Source: Pseudomonadota bacterium
GTDB lineage: Bacteria; Pseudomonadota; Gammaproteobacteria; Steroidobacterales; Steroidobacteraceae
Direction of reading: 5' to 3'
Assembly (NCBI GenBank): GCA_021820785.1
Contig: JAKADE010000057.1
Location: 1-11,140, forward strand
DNA: 11,140 nucleotides
Position 1 is the stretch's first letter; every line of letters begins with the position of its first letter. A program made the position numbers and the translations under genes. Positions 4,960 through 10,230 of this stretch are shown here, one piece after another. The notes beneath the pieces are model-generated. The model did no database searches. It had not been told where the DNA came from and worked only from the letters and a program-made list of their open reading frames with translations.

Positions 4960-5751
4960 GTGAGTACCACCCGCGCCCCCTGCCCGGTTTGCAACCGCGG
5001 CCCGAAGGATCGAGCGCTTGCGATCACCCAGGACGAACAGGGCACCGTCTCATATTGCCACCGCTGCGGCTACACACGCGCCGACAACCTCGAGCGCCGG
5101 CCCCTCGAGCCGATCCGCTCTGTGCCGCCGAAGTCGGCCGAGCCGCTGGAGTGGTCGGACAAAGCCGAGTCGATATGGAGACGCACGAAACCGCTGCGCG
5201 GGACGCTGGCCGAAATCTACCTGTCACATCGCGGTTGCATGTTGCCACCACCTGACAGCGACCTGCGGTTCCTCGAGCCGACCGACCGGCACCCGCCGAC
5301 GCTGTGCGCTCGCGTCACCAACGCGGAAACAAACACGCCTCAAACGCTGCATTTTACGAGACTTTCGAGCGACGGCCGCGGCAAGGCCGGGAGCGACTGC
5401 GACAAGCTGCTGCTCGCCGGACACCGCAAGAAGGGAGGCATTGTTAGGTTATGGCCTAATGAATGCGTTACAACCGGCCTTGCGCTCGCGGAGGGCATCG
5501 AGTCCGCGCTCGCTGCGGCTCGTCTGTTCCAACCGGTCTGGGCATGCGTCGATGCTGGGAACCTCTCGCAGTTCCCAGTGCTCGAGGGCATCGAGACGCT
5601 GATCATTTACGCCGATCACGACCCGGCCGGCCTCAAGGCCGCGAAGGAATGCGCACGCCGATGGGCAGACGCCGGCCGCGAGGTGCGCATCCGTGCGCCT
5701 CGAGCGCCTGGTGCCGATGCAGCCGACCTCGCGAAAGGAGTTGCAGCGTGA
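4960..5751 (+). CDS. Zinc-finger/Toprim primase-like protein, 263 aa
   Basis: The protein probably makes RNA primers for replication of the element. The N-terminal zinc ribbon shows C8-x2-C11 (PCPVC) and C33-x2-C36 (CHRC), as in phage primases. A Toprim fold follows with catalytic E178 (LALAEGIESALAA) and the D219-H-D221 pair (IIYADHDPAG), which hold metal ions. The layout resembles DUF7146/Toprim phage primase proteins. The middle region (about 65-165) is the less conserved linker/catalytic part. It is short compared with full DnaG-type enzymes and has no helicase domain of its own. The helicase is the next gene, overlapping by GTGA. GTG 4960 is preceded by GGAGGG and gives a start just before the zinc ribbon. 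Confidence 0.88.
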   Translation: MSTTRAPCPVCNRGPKDRALAITQDEQGTVSYCHRCGYTRADNLERRPLEPIRSVPPKSAEPLEWSDKAESIWRRTKPLRGTLAEIYLSHRGCMLPPPDSDLRFLEPTDRHPPTLCARVTNAETNTPQTLHFTRLSSDGRGKAGSDCDKLLLAGHRKKGGIVRLWPNECVTTGLALAEGIESALAAARLFQPVWACVDAGNLSQFPVLEGIETLIIYADHDPAGLKAAKECARRWADAGREVRIRAPRAPGADAADLAKGVAA

Positions 5752-7142
5752 ATATCGAAGATATGGACGGCCAGTTCCAGGACGTGCCGTTCACCGACGG
5801 GCCGGCTGGCGAGCCGCCGGAGTGGCTGAACGACGGGCCGCCGCCGGAGGAACCTCACGCGCGAGCCAAGGGGAACGGCAAGACCCCGCCGCCGGAGCCG
5901 GATGATCCGCTCGCAGCGATTCGCGCCTCGATCACTGCGGACCTCGAGGCGGGACCTGCTGCGATTGACGCTGCCGAGCCACCGCGGTTTGTGCAGTACC
6001 CGAGGCTACCCGAGGCGGGCGCGAGCCTCTGCGGTCCCGGTGGCACCGGCAAGACCGCGCTGACACTCACGGAGAAGGTCCGCGTTGCCTGCGGCCTGCC
6101 TGTGTATCCCGACACCGAGCCCTGCACGCAGGGCCCGTGCGTGCTCGTGACGGCCGAGGATGGTGCCGATCGCGCCCGGTATGTCCTGCAACGCGCGCTC
6201 TCGGATGCGGTCGACAACCGGCAGCTAAGTGACGCGCAGGCGAACGAGGCCAAGGCGATGATCCGGATCGTCGGCTGGAACCCGTCGCGGTTCGGCCGGA
6301 TCGTCAACGTCGACAGGTACAGCGGCGAGATGTACCGCGCGCCTGTGTACGACCTGCTGCTCGAGCTCCTGGCGCCGATCCAGCCGGTCTATATAACACT
6401 GGACCCGGAAGCGCTCTTTGCCCCTGGCGAGCGCTACGGCAACGACGGGCACGCATTCTTGGCCGCCATGATGCACGAAACGGCAATGGTCATGCGCGCC
6501 TGCGTGCAGATGCTCGATCACGTCTCGCAGAACGTCGCGCGCATGGGCACCGTCGACCAGTACGCCAGCCGCGGCGGGACGGCGAAGTCCGACGAGGCCC
6601 GCCTCGTGCGTCAGCTCGTGGCCGTGAAGCCCGACACGCTGAAGCCGGACGAGCCGCTGCCGCTGCTCGTGACCATGGGTGACGTGGAGGCAGGCAGCAT
6701 CCTGCGGCTCCACTGGACCAAGCTCTCCTGGGCGAAGCCGAACGCGGCCCCCACCGTCTGGTTGCGCCGGAGGGGCTACTGGTTCGAGTCGCTGCGCTCA
6801 CCCTCCCCGAGCGAATATGCCGCAGAGCGCGAACAGGACGCAGTCCGGCGCGACCTCGAGGAACTGAGCGCGCACGCCGCGGCTGTCGCTGAGTTCATCA
6901 GGCAGCAGCTCACCACCGGCAACGGTATCCGGCTCACCGCCACCGAACTGGCGAACGAAGGCGGACCGATCGCTGCCGGCAAGCGCATCAAGCGCGACCC
7001 GCTACGCCGGGCAATCCGCCACGCACTCGCCCAGGGGCTGCTCAAGCAGCTCGAGCTGCCGAAGGCCGAACGCCGCGGACAGCGCCAGACCTACCTCGCA
7101 CCCGCAGATTACGAGCCGCCGATGCCGGAGGGAGCGCTGTGA
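5748..7142 (+). CDS. RepA-type AAA ATPase, replicative helicase-like, 464 aa
   Basis: The Walker A motif GPGGTGKT lies at about residues 96-103. A Walker B-like strand, PVYITLDPEALF, lies at about 213-224, followed by a segment with MLDHVSQN at a sensor/hexamer position. This is the AAA_25/RepA layout of hexameric DNA helicases in phages, islands and plasmids. The first about 85 residues are Pro/Glu/Gly-rich and probably disordered. The C-terminal third (about 355-464) has charged helices with a winged-helix-like part (IRQQLTTGNGIRLTATELANEGG...IRHALAQGLLKQLEL). GTG 5748 is chosen for AAAGGAG ahead and for the GTGA overlap with the primase stop. The same frame runs back to 5463, but that is antisense-free primase sequence and not a start. 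Together with the primase it should drive origin unwinding and priming. Confidence 0.88.
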   Translation: MNIEDMDGQFQDVPFTDGPAGEPPEWLNDGPPPEEPHARAKGNGKTPPPEPDDPLAAIRASITADLEAGPAAIDAAEPPRFVQYPRLPEAGASLCGPGGTGKTALTLTEKVRVACGLPVYPDTEPCTQGPCVLVTAEDGADRARYVLQRALSDAVDNRQLSDAQANEAKAMIRIVGWNPSRFGRIVNVDRYSGEMYRAPVYDLLLELLAPIQPVYITLDPEALFAPGERYGNDGHAFLAAMMHETAMVMRACVQMLDHVSQNVARMGTVDQYASRGGTAKSDEARLVRQLVAVKPDTLKPDEPLPLLVTMGDVEAGSILRLHWTKLSWAKPNAAPTVWLRRRGYWFESLRSPSPSEYAAEREQDAVRRDLEELSAHAAAVAEFIRQQLTTGNGIRLTATELANEGGPIAAGKRIKRDPLRRAIRHALAQGLLKQLELPKAERRGQRQTYLAPADYEPPMPEGAL

Positions 7143-7360
7143 TGTCCTATTCGGCGAAATCGGCGAAATCGGCGGCTCGCGCGATTCGCCGGATAAGGCA
7201 ACCGGCTGAGCCTCACGCCGCTATCAAGCGGCGGAGGCGAAAGCCTTATAGGCCGCCGCTTGATTGGAGCCGCCTATTGAGGAAACCGCAGACCCTCGTG
7301 GTAAGAGTCCCTCCCTGCGGTCCGTCCGCCGGATTGCAGTTCGCGGAGGGTCTGCTGTGA
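7142..7360 (+). CDS. Small very basic protein, 72 aa
   Basis: The protein starts MSYSAKSAKSAARAIRRIR and contains RRRRKPYRPPLDW. It is strongly basic, without Cys or membrane segments. GGAGGGAG lies ahead and ATG 7142 shares its A with the helicase stop. The 3' end overlaps the next start as GTGA, which supports true translation. Its DNA is unusual: a TCGGCGAAA tandem repeat encodes SAKSAKSA, and three dyads run through the frame. Part of this stretch may therefore be selected for structure rather than protein. I do not recognise the family. Nucleic-acid binding is a guess from composition. Confidence 0.5.
   Translation: MSYSAKSAKSAARAIRRIRQPAEPHAAIKRRRRKPYRPPLDWSRLLRKPQTLVVRVPPCGPSAGLQFAEGLL
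7151..7175 (+). repeat. Tandem TCGGCGAAA repeat
   Basis: Two exact copies of the nonamer TCGGCGAAA (7151-7159, 7160-7168) and a partial third (TCGGCG from 7169) follow each other. The second copy also forms the left arm (CGGCGAAATCG, 7161-7171) of a dyad with CGATTCGCCG (7182-7191). Placed just behind a helicase gene, this is iteron-like, but the number of copies is small. Confidence 0.5.
7223..7264. repeat. Perfect 12-bp inverted repeat with an inner GNRA hairpin
   Basis: ATCAAGCGGCGG (7223-7234) pairs exactly with CCGCCGCTTGAT (7253-7264). Inside it, AGGC-GAAA-GCCT (7235-7246) forms a small tetraloop hairpin. The dyad interrupts an otherwise coding frame. No T-run follows. It is a strong candidate for an RNA structure or a protein-binding/origin dyad. 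Confidence 0.6.
7285..7355 (+). promoter_or_regulatory. Alternative stems that can hide the RBS of the 7357 gene
   Basis: GCAGACCCTC (7288-7297) is perfectly complementary to GAGGGTCTGC (7346-7355), which contains most of the GGAGGG ribosome-binding site for GTG 7357. A competing 7-bp stem, ACCGCAG (7285-7291) with CTGCGGT (7315-7321), uses four of the same bases. The two folds exclude each other, a layout typical of translational switches. Function is inferred from pairing only. Confidence 0.45.
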
Positions 7361-7776
7361 CCGGCCAGCTCCCGCCTCCCGGCATGGCCCGCTGCACCTG
7401 CTGCGCGCATTTCCAGCCGCGTCCCGGCGAGGGTCCGGACGGCTGGTGCACCCGGCGCAAGGTCGAGACCTGGGCCGCGCCACTGTTCGAGTGCCGGACC
7501 TTTCGGCCCGCAGACCAGGCGCTCGTCGCCTTGGCGCATCGACGCCACGGGGTTGCCAAGCAGCTCGATGCTGACCCCGCGCTGCGCTACGCGTTCGACG
7601 TGGCGGGCGCGACCCCGTGCGCCCCGGCGCAGACCAACGTGAGCGTCATGCTCAGCCTGCGCACTGCTGACGGCTCCATCGTCGCCGGCGAGCTCCGCGT
7701 GCCGGCCGAGCGCTGGCCGGGACTGGCTCTGTTTACTGAGTACTGGCGGCAAGCCGCCGAAGCGAGTTTGCAATGA
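7357..7776 (+). CDS. Cys-rich N-terminus phage accessory protein, 139 aa
   Basis: GTG 7357 is chosen because GGAGGG lies six bases ahead and the start overlaps the previous stop (GTGA). The N-terminus has a Cys cluster, C13, C15, C16 (ARCTCCAHF), then GWC31 and EC46RTF, which may bind metal or form a small knot. Comparable Cys-x-x-F/GWC clusters are common in short phage proteins of high-GC proteobacteria. The remainder (about 60-139) is a mixed alpha/beta region ending YWRQAAEASLQ. It overlaps the next small gene by ATGA. No function is known to me. A longer frame from 7264 crosses the inverted repeats and was rejected. Confidence 0.75.
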   Translation: MTGQLPPPGMARCTCCAHFQPRPGEGPDGWCTRRKVETWAAPLFECRTFRPADQALVALAHRRHGVAKQLDADPALRYAFDVAGATPCAPAQTNVSVMLSLRTADGSIVAGELRVPAERWPGLALFTEYWRQAAEASLQ

Positions 7777-7883
7777 CTATGCGACTGATTGGCGCGGTCC
7801 TGGCGATCGCAAGCACCTGGTGGCTGCTGCACTCATTGCACCGTCTGCTGATCGAACGCCGCACCCGGAGAGCCTGGCCATGA
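7773..7883 (+). CDS. 36-aa small membrane protein
   Basis: This very short frame starts by ATGA overlap with the preceding stop and ends by ATGA overlap with the next start, so it fills the 7773-7883 interval exactly. The protein starts MTMRLIGAVLAIASTWWLLH and has one hydrophobic segment (about residues 4-19) followed by a basic tail (RLLIERRTRRAWP), which gives an inside-positive topology. Coupling at both ends is the main evidence. There is no separate strong ribosome-binding site. The function is unknown. Confidence 0.6.
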   Translation: MTMRLIGAVLAIASTWWLLHSLHRLLIERRTRRAWP

Positions 7884-8344
7884 GCACATTCATCGAAACC
7901 CGCGCCGGGTACATCTCCGCCGATCGCGTAACGCGGATTCGCCAGCGATGGACGAACGAGACGCCCCGAGGCATGCGGACGGAAATCGAGTACATCGACG
8001 CGGCAGGCGCTGGTCGTATCACGACTGCGGCAGATCCTCACTTCGATCCGGCGCGACTGGTGGCGCCTATCCCGGCCGCGCCTGGGTACTTCACTGTCAC
8101 GATGCTCGAGGATGGCACCGTCTGCCGCATGCCGGTGATCGCGTGGCGCGTCGCTCCCGGTGCGCTCAGCGCGGAGCCTATTTGTCCAGATGAGCCCTTT
8201 GGATGGTGGGGTGTGCTGTGTCCTGACGGCGCGGTGATCGCGCCGCAGGAGGCCGCTTATGCACGCCTCGACGATTGGCGCGCCGCAGTGCTCGAGGACC
8301 AGCGTAAACATGCGGAGGCGCGCACGAAGCGCGGCGCAGCATGA
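7880..8344 (+). CDS. Unknown phage accessory protein, 154 aa
   Basis: The start at ATG 7880 overlaps the previous stop. The N-terminal part MSTFIETRAGYISADRVTRIRQRW is a beta-rich pattern often seen at the start of short phage and island proteins. The central and C-terminal part contains two Cys (TVCRMP, EPICPDEPFGWWG) and ends in a charged helix (DWRAAVLEDQRKHAEARTKRG). There are no membrane segments. It belongs to the coupled accessory chain behind the replication genes. I cannot assign a function. Confidence 0.75.
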   Translation: MSTFIETRAGYISADRVTRIRQRWTNETPRGMRTEIEYIDAAGAGRITTAADPHFDPARLVAPIPAAPGYFTVTMLEDGTVCRMPVIAWRVAPGALSAEPICPDEPFGWWGVLCPDGAVIAPQEAAYARLDDWRAAVLEDQRKHAEARTKRGAA

Positions 8345-8511
8345 ACAGCTCACCCGCCGCTGCTGGCCCGCGGCCGCGCCCGTGGGCCGAGGCGCTCTCT
8401 CGCGCGATCCGGCGCCAGCACGCCGCTGGCGTCACGGTAGAGGAACTGGCACGGACGTTGAAGCTGCCCGAGGCCAAGATCCGCGAGATTCTCGGCGAGA
8501 CGAAGCCGTGA
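8341..8511 (+). CDS. 56-aa helix-turn-helix-like protein
   Basis: This frame is bounded by an ATGA overlap at its start and a GTGA overlap at its end. After a Pro-rich leader (MNSSPAAAGPRPRPW), the segment EALSRAIRRQHAAGVTVEELARTLKLPEAKIREIL has the spacing of a helix-turn-helix (GVTVEELARTLKLPEAKIREIL). It may bind DNA as a tiny regulator or act as a cofactor of a larger protein. It is too short for family assignment. Confidence 0.6.
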   Translation: MNSSPAAAGPRPRPWAEALSRAIRRQHAAGVTVEELARTLKLPEAKIREILGETKP

Positions 8512-8888
8512 GCAGGCGCCTGAGCATCATCATCGGCCAGCAGGCCGCGCTAGCGCATGCGCAGCCGGACACCTCGACGCTGCAGGCTCGCATCCGCGAC
8601 CTCGAGCGCGAGAACGCCAGCCTGCGGGCTCAGCTCGAGGCCGTGGGGCATGCGCCCGAGGCGCTGGCCGAGCACAACCAAGCCGAACAGGCGCGGGCCG
8701 AGCGACTGCGCGCCGCGATCGAGGCGTTGCTCGAGGCCGACCATGGGCCGAAGCGGGGAGCTGCCAAGCGCGTCCTGCGCCCCCTGCTCGAGGCTGAAGT
8801 AGGCCGCGAACAGCAGCCCTCGCTGCGCTGCGTGCAGTGGCACATCACGCAATTGCGCAAGTCGGCGGCATTGCACGGCCCGCAGTAG
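8508..8888 (+). CDS. Coiled-coil accessory protein, 126 aa
   Basis: GTG 8508 overlaps the previous stop as GTGA. The protein begins MSRRLSIIIGQQ and has a long heptad-like helix (about residues 20-75: LQARIRDLERENASLRAQLEAV...AERLRAAIEALLEA). It continues with KRGAAKRVLRPLLEAEVG and a short C-terminal tail (WHITQLRKSAALHGPQ). This is a probable oligomeric protein of unknown role. An upstream frame to 8259 runs over the neighbouring gene and was not used. Confidence 0.7.
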   Translation: MSRRLSIIIGQQAALAHAQPDTSTLQARIRDLERENASLRAQLEAVGHAPEALAEHNQAEQARAERLRAAIEALLEADHGPKRGAAKRVLRPLLEAEVGREQQPSLRCVQWHITQLRKSAALHGPQ

Positions 8889-8891
8889 CGC

Positions 8892-8914
8892 ACCATTCCA
8901 ACCGCTGGCATGGT
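8892..8914. promoter_or_regulatory. Operator-like dyad ahead of the excisionase-like gene
   Basis: ACCATTCC (8892-8899) and GGCATGGT (8907-8914) form an 8-bp inverted repeat with one mismatch and a seven-base spacer. It fills the only gap (33 bases) in the otherwise overlapping gene chain, eight bases ahead of ATG 8922. A regulator dimer, possibly the downstream HTH protein itself, could bind here. Confidence 0.35.
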
Positions 8915-8921
8915 CTGACGC

Positions 8922-9122
8922 ATGAGCGCACAAACTGACGCAACGCCAACCCGGCTCGCCTATGCCGTTCCCGAGTCCGCCCGCATGCTCGGCATTTCCA
9001 GGCGCGGACTCTACCGGCTGATCGAGGACGGAACGCTGCGCACCGTGACGCTCGGCCGGCGGCGCTTGGTGCCCGCCGCCGAGCTTGCGCGAATCACACG
9101 GCCCGCGGAGACAGCGGCATGA
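8922..9122 (+). CDS. Excisionase-family helix-turn-helix protein, 66 aa
   Basis: The sequence AYAVPESARMLGISRRGLYRL, then IEDGTLRTVTLGRRRLVPAAELARI, is the typical HTH_17/excisionase (MerR-like) fold. It has a recognition helix SRRGLYRLIEDG, a wing TVTLGRRRLVP and a final helix. Such proteins direct integrase toward excision or act as small DNA-binding regulators. The integrase lies about 5 kb upstream, so a direct excision role is possible but not shown. The gene overlaps the next by ATGA. Only a weak GACG-type site precedes ATG 8922. Confidence 0.82.
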   Translation: MSAQTDATPTRLAYAVPESARMLGISRRGLYRLIEDGTLRTVTLGRRRLVPAAELARITRPAETAA

Positions 9123-9304
9123 GCGCCGACGATCAACGCCTGACGGTAACGCTCACCCGCTCGGAATGGATCGCCATCATCGGCTCGCTGGCAGCGCGGC
9201 CGTATGCGGAAGTCGCCGACCTGATCGAGGCGATCGCCCGGCAGGCCGGCGCGCAAATCGAGGCCCGGGACCAGGTACCCGAGGCCACCGCGCGGGCGAA
9301 CTGA
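9119..9304 (+). CDS. Small phage accessory protein, 61 aa
   Basis: ATG 9119 overlaps the HTH gene stop (ATGA). The core LTVTLTRSEWIAIIGSLAARPYAEVADLIEAIARQ is of a type common in short phage proteins: a beta strand, then two helices. It has no Cys or membrane segment. The function is unknown to me. Its stop codon shares a base with the following micro-frame. Confidence 0.65.
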   Translation: MSADDQRLTVTLTRSEWIAIIGSLAARPYAEVADLIEAIARQAGAQIEARDQVPEATARAN

Positions 9305-9363
9305 TGCCGTTGGTACTTCCCGCTCCGCAGTATCTAACTCTGACGCAGGCCGTGCGTAATTAG
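9304..9363 (+). pseudogene. 19-codon remnant, possible truncated gene start
   Basis: ATG 9304 shares its A with the preceding stop, as real genes in this chain do. The peptide MPLVLPAPQYLTLTQAVRN looks like the opening of a helix-turn-helix protein but stops at TAG 9361. Its 3' part overlaps the end of the oppositely directed gene at 9334-9801. It may be the stump of a gene cut when that gene was inserted, or chance. Confidence 0.3.
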
Positions 9364-9801
9364 CTCGGATCTACACCTATGGCAAACCAGCAGATGCGTT
9401 CGTCCTACTGCAAGATGCTCTTCTTGCAGGATCGACTTGATGCCGTCTTGGTAGCACTTTGCACAGATCTGATGTTGCGGCTCTCCGTTGCGCATCGTTT
9501 CCTTCAGCGCGTAGGTGAAGACGCCGTCTTTGACTTGGTGCAGCTCGTAGCGCTCTTTCTCTGCCGCCCAGTTTTCAAGCTCCACAACGCGCTGTTCAAG
9601 CTCGCGTATGCGGTTAACCTGCGCAAGGCCATCCGTCTGCGCCCCAAGGGTATAGCTCTGCGCCTCGATAATCGCCCGCTGAAGCTCCATGACTTTGGTG
9701 CGGATCTTCGCTTCATCTCGAAGATCAAGAATCGCCGCGGCAATGTTGCTCATTGCCTTGAGACTGCTGGCGGCAGCCTGGAACGAGGCCAAGTCAACCA
9801 T
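9334..9801 (-). CDS. Coiled-coil plus zinc-ribbon moron protein, 155 aa
   Basis: The N-terminal helical region (MVDLASFQAAASSLKAMSNI, about 1-55) leads into a coiled coil (about 60-90, RIRELEQRVVELENWAAEKERYEL). Next comes a short beta segment (VKDGVFTYALKETMRNGEP) and a zinc ribbon with C113-x2-C116 (ICAKCYQDG) and C140-x2-C143 (VCHRCRSEL). This architecture recurs widely as an uncharacterised protein in proteobacterial phages and islands. ATG 9801 is chosen because GGAGAA lies ten bases ahead. The frame to 9882 lacks a site and runs through a hairpin. It is the only leftward gene in this half of the window and has lower GC than its neighbours. Both point to independently acquired cargo. Confidence 0.8.
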   Translation of the reverse strand: MVDLASFQAAASSLKAMSNIAAAILDLRDEAKIRTKVMELQRAIIEAQSYTLGAQTDGLAQVNRIRELEQRVVELENWAAEKERYELHQVKDGVFTYALKETMRNGEPQHQICAKCYQDGIKSILQEEHLAVGRTHLLVCHRCRSELITHGLRQS

Positions 9802-9819
9802 GGTTGTAGTTCTCCGTGT

Positions 9820-9866
9820 ATCCGGCCCCTGCCTGAAGTGTCGCAGCCGATGGCAGGGCGCCGGAT
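9820..9866. repeat. Strong 14-bp hairpin with one bulge
   Basis: ATCCGGC plus CCCTGCC (9820-9833) pairs with GGCAGGG plus GCCGGAT (9852-9858, 9860-9866), leaving only C9859 unpaired, around an 18-base loop. It lies between the divergent genes starting at 9801 and 9910. No T-run follows in either direction. It could be a 5'-UTR structure, a barrier between morons and late genes, or a packaging-site element beside the putative packaging gene. Confidence 0.55.
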
Positions 9867-9909
9867 GCCTATCATCTCTCAAACAAAGACCGAAGCCGAG
9901 GCATAGAGA

Positions 9910-10230
9910 ATGGCCCGCAAAGCCACTCCCGGCTCGTTTCGGCCCGGCGACCCGAGAGCCGGTAGACCGGCTGGGACCCCCAATCGCGCGACGACCGAAG
10001 TCCGCGAGGCGTTCCGTCGGCTCGTCGAGGGCAACGCGGACCGCATGCAGGGATGGCTCGAGGAGGTCGCCAAGGATGACCCCGCCAAGGCGCTCGACCT
10101 CATGGGACGGCTCGCCGAGTACGTGATCCCGCGCCTCAGTCGCTCAGAATTGAGAGGCGCTGACGGCTCGGGCGAGCTCGTGATACGAATCGTTCGACAG
10201 GGTGACACCCCTCCCGAGGCAACATCATGA
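9910..10230 (+). CDS. DUF5681-like phage packaging-region protein, 106 aa
   Basis: The N-terminus ARKATPGSFRPGDPRAGRPAG, followed by TPNRATTEVREAFRRLVEGN, matches the basic Gly/Arg/Pro opening of DUF5681-type proteins. A helical body follows (MQGWLEEVAKDDPAKALDLMGRLAEYVIPRLSR). Such proteins are often encoded where phages carry the small terminase subunit, so DNA binding in packaging is a reasonable guess rather than a demonstrated function. A weak GAGG/AGAG site precedes ATG 9910. TATCAT at 9871-9876 may be a -10 box. The stop overlaps the next start as ATGA, so it begins a new rightward unit behind the leftward moron. Confidence 0.72.
   Translation: MARKATPGSFRPGDPRAGRPAGTPNRATTEVREAFRRLVEGNADRMQGWLEEVAKDDPAKALDLMGRLAEYVIPRLSRSELRGADGSGELVIRIVRQGDTPPEATS

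Noticed and set aside
5463..5747. 95-codon N-terminal extension of the helicase
   Set aside because: It overlaps the primase Toprim region in another frame and is Arg/Cys/Ser-rich, typical of shadow translation. GTG 5748 has a good ribosome-binding site and GTGA coupling.
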